The position numbers and the translations under genes were made by a program. This document shows positions 9,279-19,038 of a stretch of DNA of 64,000 nt, one piece after another. This DNA is from Asaia siamensis. Its GTDB lineage: Bacteria > Pseudomonadota > Alphaproteobacteria > Acetobacterales > Acetobacteraceae. How positions within the stretch are numbered: position 1 is the first letter of the stretch; every line of letters starts with the position of its first letter. The stretch is taken from the NCBI RefSeq assembly GCF_014635085.1, contig NZ_BMCH01000004.1:62001-126000 (forward strand), in the 5' to 3' direction. Below the pieces are notes generated by a model. That model was not told the DNA's origin, made no database searches, and worked only from the letters and a program-made list of their open reading frames with translations.

Positions 9279-10625
9279 ATGGCCGCTCCTGTTCTCATGC
9301 CGGCTCTTTCGCCTACCATGACCGAAGGCACGCTTTCCAAATGGACGGTAAAGCAGGGTGACAAGATCAACTCTGGCGATGTGATTGCCGAGATCGAGAC
9401 CGACAAGGCCACCATGGAAGTCGAGGCTGTCGATAGCGGCATCCTCGCGAAGATCCTGGTGCCGGAAGGCTCGGAAAACGTTGCCGTAAACACGCAGATT
9501 GCCATCATTGCCGAAGAAGGCGAGGATATTTCGGCGCTCGAAAACGGCCCGGCAGCAGCCCAGACTCCGGCCGCGCAGACCGCAGTTGAAGAGAAGGCGC
9601 CCGAAAAGCCGAAGGACCTGGTGGCAACACCGGATCGCGAATGGGGCGAGACTTCTGTCATCACCGTGCGTGAAGCGCTGCGTGACGCCATGGCCGCCGA
9701 GCTGCGTCGTGACGAGGATGTCTTCCTGCTCGGTGAGGAAGTGGCCCAGTATCAGGGCGCCTACAAGGTCAGCCAGGGTCTGCTCGACGAGTTCGGCGAG
9801 AGGCGTATCATCGACACGCCGATCACCGAGCATGGCTTTACCGGCATGGCCGTTGGTGCAGCGCTGACCGGCCTCAAGCCCATTGTCGAATTCATGACTA
9901 TGAACTTCGCGATGCAGGCCATCGATCATATCATCAACTCCGCAGCCAAGACGCTCTACATGTCGGGTGGCCAGATGGGCTGTCCGATCGTGTTCCGCGG
10001 CCCCAATGGCGCGGCTGCGCGCGTCGGTGCCCAGCATTCGCAGTGCTATGCAAGCTGGTATGCCCATGTGCCGGGCCTGAAAGTGGTTGCCCCCTGGTCG
10101 TCTGAAGATGCCAAGGGCCTGCTTCGTGCCGCCATTCGTGACCCGAACCCGGTAATCGTGCTCGAAAACGAAATTCTCTACGGGCAGAAATTCCCTTGCC
10201 CGGTCGATGAGGATTTCATCCTGCCGATCGGCAAGGCGAAGATCGAGCGTGAAGGCAAGGACGTGACCCTCGTCGCGTTCTCGATCATGGTTGGTGTGGC
10301 GCTTGAAGCCGCGGCCAAGCTGGCAGAGCAGGGGATTGAGGCTGAAGTCATCAATCTGCGTACAATCCGTCCGCTCGACACCGAGACCATCGTCAACAGT
10401 GTGAAGAAGACGAGCCGCATCGTCTCCGTCGAGGAAGGCTGGCCCGTGGCCGGTATCGGCGCCGAGATCTGCGCCGTAGCGTGTGAACAGGCCTTCGATT
10501 ATCTCGATGCCCCGCCCGCGCGCGTCTGCGGTCTCGATATCCCGCTGCCTTATGCCGCCAATCTCGAAAAACATGCGCTTCCGCAGCCTGACTGGGTGGT
10601 GGACGCGGTTCGCAAACTGTTCTGA
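9279..10625 (+). CDS. pdhB: Pyruvate dehydrogenase E1 beta subunit with N-terminal lipoyl domain
   Basis: Beta chain of the alpha2beta2 E1. Residues 1-80 are a full lipoyl domain, with the lipoylated Lys in [17 protein letters not shown] linker of about 45 residues rich in Ala/Pro/Lys follows, then the transketolase-type catalytic region from about residue 125 ([20 protein letters not shown]) and the C-terminal transketolase domain ([15 protein letters not shown]). The 448-residue length reflects the fused lipoyl domain, a layout known from several alphaproteobacteria. The lipoyl domain is a near duplicate of the one opening PdhC, which suggests domain duplication. Confidence 0.97.
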   Translation: MAAPVLMPALSPTMTEGTLSKWTVKQGDKINSGDVIAEIETDKATMEVEAVDSGILAKILVPEGSENVAVNTQIAIIAEEGEDISALENGPAAAQTPAAQTAVEEKAPEKPKDLVATPDREWGETSVITVREALRDAMAAELRRDEDVFLLGEEVAQYQGAYKVSQGLLDEFGERRIIDTPITEHGFTGMAVGAALTGLKPIVEFMTMNFAMQAIDHIINSAAKTLYMSGGQMGCPIVFRGPNGAAARVGAQHSQCYASWYAHVPGLKVVAPWSSEDAKGLLRAAIRDPNPVIVLENEILYGQKFPCPVDEDFILPIGKAKIEREGKDVTLVAFSIMVGVALEAAAKLAEQGIEAEVINLRTIRPLDTETIVNSVKKTSRIVSVEEGWPVAGIGAEICAVACEQAFDYLDAPPARVCGLDIPLPYAANLEKHALPQPDWVVDAVRKLF

Positions 10626-10637
10626 GGGGCTGCGACC

Positions 10638-11888
10638 ATGGCTATCAATATTCTGATGCCCGCGCTTTCGCCGACCATGACCGAAGGAACGGTCTCGCGC
10701 TGGCTGAAGAAAGAGGGCGACACGGTGAAGTCCGGCGATCTGATCGCCGAGATCGAGACCGACAAGGCAACGATGGAAGTAGAAGCCGTCGATGAGGGCA
10801 TTCTCGGCCGCATTGTCGTGCCGGAAGGGACCGAAGGGGTGAAGGTCAACTCGCCCATCGCCATCCTCGTCGAAGAGGGCGAAGCCGTGCCGGAAAAGGC
10901 TGAGGCGGCGCCTGCAAAGAAGGCCGAGCCTGCCCCGCAGACGGCAGCCCAGCCAGCTTCTGCCGAGGCCGCCTCTGCGCCGACTGTGCCCTCGCATGCT
11001 ACGCCTGCCGCGGCATCATCGGGCAAGCGCGTGTTTGCGTCACCTCTCGCGCGTCGTATCGCTGCGAAGAAGGGGCTCGATCTGTCTGGCGTGAAGGGTA
11101 CGGGCCCCAATGGCCGTATTCTGCGTCGCGATGTCGAGAATGCGCAGGTCGCGGCACCCGCCAAAGCCGAAGTGACAACATCGGCACCGGCAGAAGTGAC
11201 ACGTGTTGCCAACTCCACGATGCGCAAGGTCATCGCGCGTCGCCTGAGCGAGTCCAAGCAGAACGTCCCGCATTTCTATGTGGCTGTCGATATCGAACTC
11301 GACGCGCTGCTTGCGCTGCGCGCCCAGCTTAACGCCGCATCGCCGAATGAAGGCGAGGGGCAGTTCAAGATCTCGGTCAACGACATGATGATCAAGGCCG
11401 TGGCGCTTGCGCTGCGTGGCTGCCCTGGTCTGAACGTGCAGTTCACCGAAGCCGAGACACTGCATTTCCCCGATATCGATATCTCGATGGCTGTTTCCAT
11501 CCCTGATGGTCTGATCACACCGATCATCCGTCAGGCCGATCGTAAATCCTTGCGTGAGATCAGTGCAGAAGCGCGCGATCTGGCCAAGCGTGCACGCGAT
11601 GGCAAGCTGAAACCCGAAGAGTTTCAGGGTGGCACGTTCTCGATCTCGAACATGGGTATGTTCGGTGTGCGTGAGTTCTCCGCCATCATCAATCCGCCTC
11701 AGGCCGGTATTCTGGCTATTGCAGCGGGTGAGAAGCGCGCTGTTGTGCGTGGGGACCAGCTTGCGGTGGCGACCGTCATGACGGCCACGCTTTCCGTCGA
11801 TCACCGTGCGGTCGATGGGGCGCTTGGCGCTCAATGGCTGAACGCGCTGCGTGACATCGTTCAAAACCCCTATCGTCTGGTGATCTGA
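10638..11888 (+). CDS. pdhC: Dihydrolipoamide acetyltransferase (PDH E2)
   Basis: Core of the pyruvate dehydrogenase complex; transfers acetyl from lipoyl-Lys to CoA. The 416 residues show one lipoyl domain (1-80, [16 protein letters not shown]), an Ala/Pro linker, a peripheral subunit-binding domain ([19 protein letters not shown], then [14 protein letters not shown]), a second linker and the catalytic domain, with the active-site His-Asp in [15 protein letters not shown] near the C-terminus. It starts 12 bases after pdhB. As PdhB also carries a lipoyl domain, the complex would have swinging arms on both E1 and E2. Confidence 0.97.
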   Translation: MAINILMPALSPTMTEGTVSRWLKKEGDTVKSGDLIAEIETDKATMEVEAVDEGILGRIVVPEGTEGVKVNSPIAILVEEGEAVPEKAEAAPAKKAEPAPQTAAQPASAEAASAPTVPSHATPAAASSGKRVFASPLARRIAAKKGLDLSGVKGTGPNGRILRRDVENAQVAAPAKAEVTTSAPAEVTRVANSTMRKVIARRLSESKQNVPHFYVAVDIELDALLALRAQLNAASPNEGEGQFKISVNDMMIKAVALALRGCPGLNVQFTEAETLHFPDIDISMAVSIPDGLITPIIRQADRKSLREISAEARDLAKRARDGKLKPEEFQGGTFSISNMGMFGVREFSAIINPPQAGILAIAAGEKRAVVRGDQLAVATVMTATLSVDHRAVDGALGAQWLNALRDIVQNPYRLVI

Positions 11889-11891
11889 GCC

Positions 11892-13295
11892 ATGGACAAA
11901 TTCGATCTGATCGTCGTTGGCGGCGGTCCGGGCGGGTATGTCGCCGCCCTGCGTGCCGCACAGCTTGGCAAGAATGTCGCGGTTGTCGAAAGCACCCATC
12001 TGGGCGGCATCTGCCTCAACTGGGGCTGCATCCCGACCAAGGCACTGCTGCGCGCTTCTGAACTGAACCATCAGCTGCATAACCTCGCCGAGTTCGGTTT
12101 CAGCGCCGAAAAGGTGAGCTTCGATCTCGAAAAGGTCGTCGCCCGGTCGCGGGCGGTATCGCGTCAGCTGTCACGTGGCGTCTCCGGCCTTCTCAAGAAG
12201 GCCAAGGTCAAGGTGTTCGACGGCCGTGCGAAACTGGCAGGTCGTGACGGCAATGCGCATGTGGTAGCGGTCAGCAAGGACGGCGCGGAAGTCACGCGCA
12301 TTGCTGCTCCCGATGTCATTCTGGCGACTGGCGCCCGTGCTCGCCACTTCCCTGGGCTCGAGCCCGATGGCGAGCTGGTCTGGACCTATCGCGAGGCGAT
12401 GGTCCCCAAGGAATTGCCCAAGCGTCTGCTGGTCATCGGCTCCGGAGCGATCGGGGTTGAATTCGCCTCCTTCTATCGGAATATGGGCGCGGAAGTGACC
12501 ATTGCCGAAGTTGCCGACCGGATCATGATTGCCGAGGATGCCGAAATCAGCGCCATGGCGCAGAAGGCGTTCGAAAAGCAGGGGATCAAGGTGCTGACGG
12601 GCGCCAAGGTCGGCCCGCTGAACAAGAAGGACGGCACCGTCTCCACCCAGATCACCACGGCATCCGGATCGCATGATCTCGTTGTCGATAAAGTGATTCT
12701 GGCGGTTGGTATCGTTGGCAATGTCGAGGATCTCGGTCTGGAAAAGACCAAGGTGAAGATCGACAAGACACATATCATCGTCGATGAGTTCTGCCGTACC
12801 GGCGAGCCGGGTCTGTGGGCTATCGGTGACGTGGCTGGCGCGCCATGGCTTGCCCACAAGGCAAGCCATGAAGGTGTGATCTGCGTCGAGAAGATCGCAG
12901 GACACGACCCCGAGCCGTTGCATCCGCTCAATATTCCGGGTTGCACCTATAGCCGTCCGCAAGTGGCGTCTGTCGGTCTGACGGAAGAGAAGGCAAAGGC
13001 AACGGGCCGCAAGCTCAAGATCGGTCGGTTCCCGTTCATGGCCAATGGCAAGGCACTGGCCATGGGTGAGCCCGATGGCCTGACCAAGACCATTTTCGAC
13101 GCAGAAACCGGCGAGTTGCTCGGCGCGCATATGATCGGTGCCGAAGTAACGGAAATGATCCAGGGCTACGTGATTGCGCGCACCTCCGAGCTGACCGAGG
13201 CGGAACTCAAGGAAACGGTGTTCCCGCATCCGACCATCTCGGAAACGATGCATGAATCGGTTCTTGCAGCCTGGGGTGGAGCACTCCACTTCTAG
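11892..13295 (+). CDS. lpd: Dihydrolipoamide dehydrogenase (PDH E3)
   Basis: FAD-dependent enzyme that reoxidises dihydrolipoamide and passes electrons to NAD+. Residues 1-35 hold the FAD dinucleotide fold ([19 protein letters not shown]), followed by the redox disulfide in [16 protein letters not shown]. The NAD fold ([17 protein letters not shown]), the [18 protein letters not shown] segment and the C-terminal active-site His in [12 protein letters not shown] are all present. The 467-residue length is typical. It starts 3 bases after pdhC, so it is the PDH-dedicated E3, though it may also serve other 2-oxoacid complexes. Confidence 0.97.
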   Translation: MDKFDLIVVGGGPGGYVAALRAAQLGKNVAVVESTHLGGICLNWGCIPTKALLRASELNHQLHNLAEFGFSAEKVSFDLEKVVARSRAVSRQLSRGVSGLLKKAKVKVFDGRAKLAGRDGNAHVVAVSKDGAEVTRIAAPDVILATGARARHFPGLEPDGELVWTYREAMVPKELPKRLLVIGSGAIGVEFASFYRNMGAEVTIAEVADRIMIAEDAEISAMAQKAFEKQGIKVLTGAKVGPLNKKDGTVSTQITTASGSHDLVVDKVILAVGIVGNVEDLGLEKTKVKIDKTHIIVDEFCRTGEPGLWAIGDVAGAPWLAHKASHEGVICVEKIAGHDPEPLHPLNIPGCTYSRPQVASVGLTEEKAKATGRKLKIGRFPFMANGKALAMGEPDGLTKTIFDAETGELLGAHMIGAEVTEMIQGYVIARTSELTEAELKETVFPHPTISETMHESVLAAWGGALHF

Positions 13296-13297
13296 TC

Positions 13298-14287
13298 ATG
13301 ACCATGCAGCGTATCACCATCGATCACCGCAAGCCGGGCTCGCTCCGTCATCCCGAGAAGGCCAACCGGCCCGACAATCCGATCCAGCGCAAGCCGGACT
13401 GGATCAGGGTCAAGGCGCCGAACAGCCCAGTCTATCAGGAGACGCGCAAGCTCATGCGCGACAACAGGCTGGTTACGGTCTGTGAGGAAGCGGCTTGCCC
13501 GAATATCGGTGAGTGCTGGTCGCAGCGTCATGCGACCATGATGATCATGGGTGAGATCTGCACCCGAGCCTGCTCGTTCTGCAATGTCACTACCGGCATG
13601 CCCAAGGCACTGGATGGTGACGAGCCGCAGCGCGTGGCAGAGGCTGTTGCCAAACTGGGCTTGCGTCATGTGGTGATCACCTCGGTCGATCGCGATGATC
13701 TGGCCGATGGCGGGGCGCTGCACTTCGCCCAGACCATCGCCCGTGTTCGCGAAGCCTCGCCGACCACCACAATCGAGATCCTGACGCCGGATTTCCTGCG
13801 CAAGCCGGGTGCGCTCGAGGTGGTGGTCAAAGCCAGGCCCGATGTTTTCAATCACAACATCGAAACCGTACCCCGGCTTTATCCGTCTATCCGTCCAGGC
13901 GCGCGCTATTTCCAGTCTCTGCGCCTGCTGGATGATGTGAAGGCACTCGATCCCTCGATCTTCACCAAATCCGGCGTCATGCTTGGGCTTGGAGAAGAGA
14001 AGATGGAAGTGGCTCAGGTCATGGATGATTTCCGCGTTGCCGATGTCGATTTTATCACCATGGGCCAGTATCTCCAGCCCACGCCCAAACATGCGGGCGT
14101 CGCCAAATTCGTGACGCCGGATGAGTTTGCCGAATATGCCCGTATGGCGCGTGCCAAGGGCTTCCTGCAGGTGAGCGCCAGCCCGCTGACGCGATCCTCC
14201 TATCATGCCGATTCCGACTTCGCCGCGCTCAGAGAGGCGAGGCAAAACAGGCTGGGGCTCGATCCGCTCCAGTCGGAGAAACAGTAA
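13298..14287 (+). CDS. lipA: Lipoyl synthase
   Basis: Radical-SAM enzyme that inserts two sulfurs into octanoyl groups on lipoyl domains, here probably those of PdhB and PdhC. Both iron-sulfur clusters are marked: the auxiliary cluster by [13 protein letters not shown] and the radical-SAM cluster by [10 protein letters not shown]. The C-terminal cluster-ligand serine is in RSSYHAD. The 329-residue length is normal. It begins 2 bases after lpd, so lipoylation is co-expressed with its substrates. A second ATG two codons in (13304) could also be used. Confidence 0.97.
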   Translation: MTMQRITIDHRKPGSLRHPEKANRPDNPIQRKPDWIRVKAPNSPVYQETRKLMRDNRLVTVCEEAACPNIGECWSQRHATMMIMGEICTRACSFCNVTTGMPKALDGDEPQRVAEAVAKLGLRHVVITSVDRDDLADGGALHFAQTIARVREASPTTTIEILTPDFLRKPGALEVVVKARPDVFNHNIETVPRLYPSIRPGARYFQSLRLLDDVKALDPSIFTKSGVMLGLGEEKMEVAQVMDDFRVADVDFITMGQYLQPTPKHAGVAKFVTPDEFAEYARMARAKGFLQVSASPLTRSSYHADSDFAALREARQNRLGLDPLQSEKQ

Positions 14288-14749
14288 ATGCCCACCCATG
14301 CCGAGCAACGGCTGATCGCTTACAGTCCTGAACAGCTTTTCGATCTCGTGGCCGATGTGGGTGCCTATCCGCAATTCCTTCCGTGGTGCGTCAAGGCCAC
14401 GGTCAAATCCAGGACCGAGCAGGAACTGGTTGCCGATCTTACCGTCGGGTTTGGCCCCTTTCGCGAGACCTTTACCAGCCGCGTTTCGCTCGAGCGCCCG
14501 AACCGCATTCGCGTGCGCTACGAGAAAGGGCCGTTCCGTTACCTGAACAATGTATGGACCTTCACCCCCGATGCCCGTGGGTGTCTGGTCGATTTCTTTG
14601 TCGATTTCGAGTTCAGGTCGCGCCTGCTGCAGAACGCGATCGGTGTCGTCTTCAATGAAGGCGTGCGTCTGATGGTATCGGCCTTTATAAAACGCGCCCG
14701 CGATATTTACGGCGTCTCTTCCCAGCCCGGTGCGGTTATTAGAGACTGA
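14288..14749 (+). CDS. COQ10-like ubiquinone-binding START-fold protein (RatA family)
   Basis: The 153 residues form a single polyketide-cyclase/START-like domain of the COQ10/RatA family, with the conserved opening YSPEQLFDLVADVGAYPQFL, then LPWCVKATV and the late VDFEFRSRLLQ. COQ10 homologues bind ubiquinone and are needed for normal respiratory quinone function; the same family in gamma-proteobacteria is also called RatA. It starts directly after the lipA stop codon, an arrangement common in alphaproteobacteria. A weak hairpin (AGAG/CTCT) and six Ts at 14761-14766 follow and may end the pdh transcript. Confidence 0.88.
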   Translation: MPTHAEQRLIAYSPEQLFDLVADVGAYPQFLPWCVKATVKSRTEQELVADLTVGFGPFRETFTSRVSLERPNRIRVRYEKGPFRYLNNVWTFTPDARGCLVDFFVDFEFRSRLLQNAIGVVFNEGVRLMVSAFIKRARDIYGVSSQPGAVIRD

Positions 14750-14879
14750 TCACGCTCTCGTTTTTTCAAGACAGCGCAACCGCACCACTTCCGTTACGTT
14801 CTGTGGTCATCGAAAAGTTCCCTAGCGGCACTCTGCCTTTTCGGAACTTCCAGATTTCAGACTATCGGAAGGAAGAGAC

Positions 14880-15209
14880 ATGAAGTTTTCCAAGCTGGGC
14901 GCTACCCTGATGGCAGCCACCTTCGTTGTTGCAACCCCCGCTTTCGCCAAGCACGCGCCGCACAAGGCTCATGCCAGCAAGAGCGAAATGCACAAGAAGG
15001 GTGGTAAGGCTGCCAAGGCCGCCAAGGGTTCGGAAGCAACCGAAGACCTCAACGCGCGCAGCCTGCAGCAGGCACAGACCCCGGTTCCGGTGACGGCTCC
15101 GGCAGCAGCGCCTGCCGCCAGCGCAACGGCTCCGGCACCTGCTCCGATGCCGATGGACCCCTCGATGAAGATGCCGTCCTCCAGCATGCCGGCCAGCTCG
15201 GGCCAGTAA
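14880..15209 (+). CDS. Small exported Lys/His- then Ala/Pro-rich protein, function unknown
   Basis: I do not recognise a family. The 109-residue protein has a classical Sec signal peptide (about 1-23, ending TPAFA), then a basic segment rich in His and Lys (25-52) and an Ala/Pro/Met tail of low complexity. AAGGAAGAG precedes the ATG closely, and a textbook intrinsic terminator follows 52 bases after the stop, so it is a well-defined single-gene unit. A 7-bp inverted repeat (AAGTTCC 14815-14821, GGAACTT 14843-14849) lies in its leader. The composition suggests a periplasmic or wall-associated unstructured protein. No catalytic motif is visible. Confidence 0.75.
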   Translation: MKFSKLGATLMAATFVVATPAFAKHAPHKAHASKSEMHKKGGKAAKAAKGSEATEDLNARSLQQAQTPVPVTAPAAAPAASATAPAPAPMPMDPSMKMPSSSMPASSGQ

Positions 15210-15261
15210 GAGGCGCAGTTTTCCTGAACTGCCTTTTCAGACGGTTCAGGGACGCAGGAAA

Positions 15262-15288
15262 CCCCGTCGCATTGCGGCGGGGTTTTTT
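15262..15288 (+). terminator. Intrinsic terminator of the small exported protein gene
   Basis: CCCCGTCGC (15262-15270) pairs with GCGGCGGGG (15274-15282), with one T-G pair and loop ATT, followed by six Ts (15283-15288). This is a strong Rho-independent terminator on the plus strand. Confidence 0.93.
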
Positions 15289-15539
15289 CGTTTCTGCACG
15301 GCCTGCATGGCCGGGCGCGCCATCAGATGCCGTAACAAAGACTCCCTATGTCATTCGTCCAACGAACTGCGCTGGGCGGGGCAGGAAAGTTCCGTAGGCC
15401 AATCTGAGGGCTGTCGGGGAAAGCTCACTCACAGGCATCGACTTTCCGGGCGGTGAGCACCGCAGGCTGTCTTAATGTTCTGCAATCTCTTTGGTGGAAC
15501 TCTACCGTTTCGTGCCCGGATTGCCTATATCCCCCCATC
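15289..15539 (+). promoter_or_regulatory. cydD leader region with possible structured RNA
   Basis: This stretch lies between the terminator at 15288 and the cydD start and has no convincing ORF. GGAAAG (15418-15423) can pair with CTTTCC (15442-15447), and the adjacent CTCAC (15424-15428) with GTGAG (15453-15457), an interleaved, pseudoknot-like order. GGCTGTC occurs twice (15409-15415 and 15465-15471). I match it to no riboswitch family I know. The cydDC promoter should lie here, but no clear -35/-10 pair can be fixed by eye. Confidence 0.35.
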
Positions 15540-17246
15540 ATGAGCGGTGTAGATAAGAAACTGGTACGGGCCTGGGTCCGGCAGCAATCCGGCCCAGCCA
15601 GAAGGGCGGCATTGCCCGTAGTCGCTGTCGGGTGTCTCAACACGCTGATCGGTATCGGTCAGGCCTGGTGTCTGGCTTCCGTCATCGGGTCGCTGCTCCA
15701 GACCCGTGGAGCTCAGGTGCTAGGCCTGATCGCTTCTTTTACCGTGCTCTCGGCCTGTCGCGCCCTGTGCCTGTATTTCCAGGAAAATCTGGCCGCTCGC
15801 GCCGGTATCGCCGCCCGGGAACGTCTTCGCCGCTCGGTGCTGGATTCCGTGATCGGCATTGGGCCTGCTCTGCTGCGTCGCCAGCACTCCGCTGAAATCG
15901 CCGCCCTGCTGGTTGATCGTATCGAGGTGCTTGACGGGTATTTTGCCCGCTGGCTGCCCGCTTCCATGACCTGGATGGTGTTTCCTGCTTTCGTGCTGGT
16001 GGCTGTCTTTGTGGTCGATCCGCGCGCGGCGCTCATCCTGGCCGTTTGTGGCGCGCTTGTTCCGGTCTCCCAGGCGGTTTTCGGTATCGGGGCGGCTCTC
16101 GCCTCACGTAACCAGTTTCTGGCCATGGTGCGTTTGCAGGCGCGGTTCCTTGACAGGATCAGAGGTATCGCGACCATCGTCTTGTCAAACGCGACAGATC
16201 GCGAGGCCAAGGCGTTGTCGGGTGCGGCTGAAGATCTGCGCAAACGCACGATGAAGATTCTCCGTATCGCGTTTCTTTCTTCAGCCGCGATCGACATCGC
16301 CATGGTGATTGCCATCATCATGATCGTGCTGACACAGGGGCATTTCATTCATATCGATGCTTTCGCAGCGCCGAGCATCTATCCCGCGCCGCATTTTACA
16401 GAAACGCTCTTTGCGCTTTTCCTCGTGCCGGAGTTTTTTGCTCCCTTCCGGGGGCTTGCTCTGGCCTATCAGGATCGCGCCCATGCTGCGGGTGCCGCTG
16501 AGGCCATGGAAGCAATCGACAATGGTGAGTCCCTGCCGGGGACGGACGACCAATCCGCCCTCGCGCCTCCGGTTCTGGTCGTGACCGTCGAGGCAAAGGC
16601 ACTCTCCTATCGCTGGAATGAGACAGCGCCTTACGTCTTCAAGGATCTCGATTTCTCGGTCTCGCCTGATGAAATACTCGTGCTCGACGGCCCCTCTGGC
16701 GCAGGCAAGTCAACCCTTATCGAGTTGCTGCTTGGTTTCATCAAGCCGAGTGCTGGGACCATCCGGTTCAATGATCGCGATATCGCAACGCTTCGAGGTC
16801 GCGACATTGCGCGTCATCTTGCCTGGATCGGTCAGAAACCGGTTCTGTTCGCGGGCACGCTGCGCGAGAACCTTTTATTTGCCCGCCCCGATGCCGACGA
16901 GATGCGTTTGCAGCGCGCGATCGAGGCCGCAGCGATAGACCATTTTCTGAAAGACCTGCCCCAGGGGCTCGATACAGTCATCGGTGAAGGGGGCTTCGGA
17001 TTGTCGGGCGGCCAGGCCCAACGTGTGGCGATCGGACGGGCCTATCTCAAGGATGCGCCGCTGCTGCTGCTCGATGAGCCCACCGCCCATCTCGATCCGG
17101 AAACCGAGGCCGGGATTATCGAGGCACTGCGTCGTCTTTCCGAGGGGCGGACCGTGATCCTCAGTGCCCATTCGCAGGCGATGAAGGCGCTCGGCACGAA
17201 ATCGCTGAAGCTTGACCTTTCCGCATCAGTGGAGCCATGCGCATGA
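15540..17246 (+). CDS. cydD: CydD, ABC exporter subunit for cytochrome bd assembly
   Basis: CydDC is a heterodimeric inner-membrane ABC exporter of cysteine/glutathione or haem-related substrate, needed to assemble cytochrome bd oxidase. The ATG at 15540 is preferred over 15453, which would add 29 residues unlike the family start. The 568 residues hold six membrane segments in the first ~330, then the ATPase domain with Walker A GPSGAGKSTL (about 386-395), signature LSGGQAQRVAIG and Walker B LLLLDEPTAHLD. The stop overlaps the cydC start (ATGA). No cydAB or cioAB oxidase genes are in the window. Confidence 0.92.
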   Translation: MSGVDKKLVRAWVRQQSGPARRAALPVVAVGCLNTLIGIGQAWCLASVIGSLLQTRGAQVLGLIASFTVLSACRALCLYFQENLAARAGIAARERLRRSVLDSVIGIGPALLRRQHSAEIAALLVDRIEVLDGYFARWLPASMTWMVFPAFVLVAVFVVDPRAALILAVCGALVPVSQAVFGIGAALASRNQFLAMVRLQARFLDRIRGIATIVLSNATDREAKALSGAAEDLRKRTMKILRIAFLSSAAIDIAMVIAIIMIVLTQGHFIHIDAFAAPSIYPAPHFTETLFALFLVPEFFAPFRGLALAYQDRAHAAGAAEAMEAIDNGESLPGTDDQSALAPPVLVVTVEAKALSYRWNETAPYVFKDLDFSVSPDEILVLDGPSGAGKSTLIELLLGFIKPSAGTIRFNDRDIATLRGRDIARHLAWIGQKPVLFAGTLRENLLFARPDADEMRLQRAIEAAAIDHFLKDLPQGLDTVIGEGGFGLSGGQAQRVAIGRAYLKDAPLLLLDEPTAHLDPETEAGIIEALRRLSEGRTVILSAHSQAMKALGTKSLKLDLSASVEPCA

Positions 17247-18943
17247 GTGACAGCATGAAGGCAACGCCCTGCATGACGGCTCGCCGTCAGGCCGAGTTAC
17301 ACCACAGGCGCGGCGCGCTGCGACGCATATTGAGCATCTGGCGCCCATTCTACGGCAGGCTGGGCTTCGGTCTGCTGCTATCGGCTCTCGCATTGTTGAG
17401 CAGCCTCGCGCTGATGTGGAATGCGGGTCTCGGTGTTTCGGCTCTGGCTGTCGGGACGGCCCTTGCCCTTGGGGTGCTGCGCCTTTTCGGCGGGGCGCGT
17501 ATCGTGTTGCGGTACGCCGAGAGGCTCTTCGCGCATGATGCGATGTTCCGTGCTCTTGCCGCCTTGCGTGTCTGGTTCTTCACTCATCTTGCCAGAGGCG
17601 CGGCAGCTGGGCTTGGCTTTCGTCGGGCTGGCGATCTGATGAACCGTCTGGTGGGCGATATCGAACTCCTCGATAATCTCTATCTGCGCATCGCCGTGCC
17701 TGTGCTGGGCATCCTGGTTTCGCTTCCTGTTCTCGCTCTTGTTGCAGGCAGGCAGGACTGGCATCTCGGTGTCCTGCTGGCCGGACTTTTCCTGATTGCA
17801 GCCGTGCTTGTTCCGCTTCTCGCAGCGCAACGAGCGGCGAAGCGAAGCGGCAAAATGCGCCATGCGGAATCATCGCTGCGTGTGGCAGCGCTCGATCTGG
17901 CAACCGGTCTGCGTGAGGCGCGCGCCTTTTCCGGTGAAGACCGCCTGGCGGAGCGTATCATCCGTGAGGAAGCCCGTTTGCATGACGCCCAGCGCGCGCA
18001 GCAACGGGCGATGGCAGGGGCAGGGGCATTTTCCTATCTCAGTGGGCAGATGGCTCTGGCGGTCATTTTATTGGCCCTTGCCGGTATCGCCGGGTTGGGA
18101 GTGAGCTTTCTGTCCGGTGTGGCGCTGGTCTTCCTCACGGGGACCGTCTTTGAGTCTGTCGCCACTCTGGCGCGCACCAGCGTCCTCGCCGGGCAGGTAA
18201 GCCAGGCGGCGCAGCGCGTGGTCGCGATTGCGGATCAGGAAAAACCCGCTGCCGCTGGTTGTCTGGCGCCTGAGGGAGGCGACATCGTTCTGCGCGATGT
18301 CCATTTCCGCTGGGGAGGCAGCCGTGCGGCGGTGCTGGATGGGCTCTCGATGACGATACATGCGGGCGAGCATGTGGCGTTGATCGGGCCTTCCGGAGCC
18401 GGAAAATCGAGCCTGGCTGCCTTGCTGCTCAAGGTGGCGGCGCCAGAGAGCGGCCAGATCCTGTTTGGAGGGCATACGCTCGACACGCTTGATACAGAGA
18501 GCCTGCGTTCTCGTATTGGCTGGCTGTCGCAGGCGACGCATCTTTTTGCGGATTCCATTCGCAACAACCTGCTGCTTGGCCGTGAGAATGTTGATGATGC
18601 GCGCCTGTGGGATGCGCTCGAACGGGCGGAAATTGCCGAAGCCGTGCAGGCTCTGCCTGACGGGCTGGACAGTTGGGTTGGCGAGAGTGGTACGAGGCTT
18701 TCTGGCGGGCAGGGCCGACGTATCGCCCTGGCGCGCACCCTGCTGCAGGATGCGCAGGTCATGGTGCTTGATGAGCCCGCAACCGGGCTCGATTCAGCAA
18801 CCGAACGGGCCTTTCTGGAAACGCTCGGTCGCACGATGACGGGGCGTACGGTCATTCTCATCGCCCATCGACTGACCGGGGTAGAGAAACTTGATCACGC
18901 CTGGCGGCTTGAGGGTGGAAAGGCGCATCCCCTTCCGCTCTGA
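17243..18943 (+). CDS. cydC: CydC, ABC exporter subunit for cytochrome bd assembly
   Basis: Partner of CydD. The start at 17243 (MSDSMKATPC) overlaps the cydD stop as ATGA and is preferred over 17237. The 566-residue protein has six membrane segments and an ATPase domain with Walker A GPSGAGKSSL (about 382-391), the Q-loop region WLSQATHLF, signature LSGGQGRRIALAR and Walker B VMVLDEPATGLD. The late His (ILIAHRLTG) is present, so both halves of the dimer look able to hydrolyse ATP. The gene order cydD-cydC without the oxidase genes suggests the oxidase is encoded elsewhere. Confidence 0.92.
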   Translation: MSDSMKATPCMTARRQAELHHRRGALRRILSIWRPFYGRLGFGLLLSALALLSSLALMWNAGLGVSALAVGTALALGVLRLFGGARIVLRYAERLFAHDAMFRALAALRVWFFTHLARGAAAGLGFRRAGDLMNRLVGDIELLDNLYLRIAVPVLGILVSLPVLALVAGRQDWHLGVLLAGLFLIAAVLVPLLAAQRAAKRSGKMRHAESSLRVAALDLATGLREARAFSGEDRLAERIIREEARLHDAQRAQQRAMAGAGAFSYLSGQMALAVILLALAGIAGLGVSFLSGVALVFLTGTVFESVATLARTSVLAGQVSQAAQRVVAIADQEKPAAAGCLAPEGGDIVLRDVHFRWGGSRAAVLDGLSMTIHAGEHVALIGPSGAGKSSLAALLLKVAAPESGQILFGGHTLDTLDTESLRSRIGWLSQATHLFADSIRNNLLLGRENVDDARLWDALERAEIAEAVQALPDGLDSWVGESGTRLSGGQGRRIALARTLLQDAQVMVLDEPATGLDSATERAFLETLGRTMTGRTVILIAHRLTGVEKLDHAWRLEGGKAHPLPL

Positions 18944-18976
18944 GGGGCGCAGGGTGGGTCTGCTTGACGGAAAGAG

Positions 18977-18994
18977 TGTCACACGGCAGTGACA
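18977..18994. promoter_or_regulatory. TGTCAC/GTGACA dyad before the OmpA-like lipoprotein gene
   Basis: TGTCAC (18977-18982) and GTGACA (18989-18994) form a perfect dyad with a 6-base spacer; a third TGTCAC occurs at 19013-19018. A TTGACG hexamer (18964-18969) just upstream could be a -35 box. The layout suggests an operator or activator site for the lipoprotein gene; the factor is unknown. Confidence 0.35.
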
Positions 18995-19038
18995 GAAATA
19001 CGGCTCCGTGGATGTCACGGCGATTCGAAAAGGAAATA

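Noticed and set aside
8157-10997. Very long minus-strand reading frame of 946 codons opposite pdhA-pdhB
   Set aside because: It is the antisense frame of highly biased PDH genes (His/Arg/Asp-rich, no domain). Long antisense frames are expected in GC-rich genomes.
10040-12080. Antisense frames opposite pdhC and lpd
   Set aside because: Same reason: strongly coding plus strand with complete domains and normal operon spacing.
14741-14766. Strong terminator after the COQ10-like gene
   Set aside because: Six Ts are present, but the stem is only four or five pairs; recorded in the gene entry as a weak possibility only.
15370-15470. SRP RNA or RNase P RNA in the cydD leader
   Set aside because: AGGAAAGTTCCG resembles a short piece of RNase P RNA and the GGAAAG element recalls structured RNAs, but the rest of both consensus sequences is absent and the stretch is too short.
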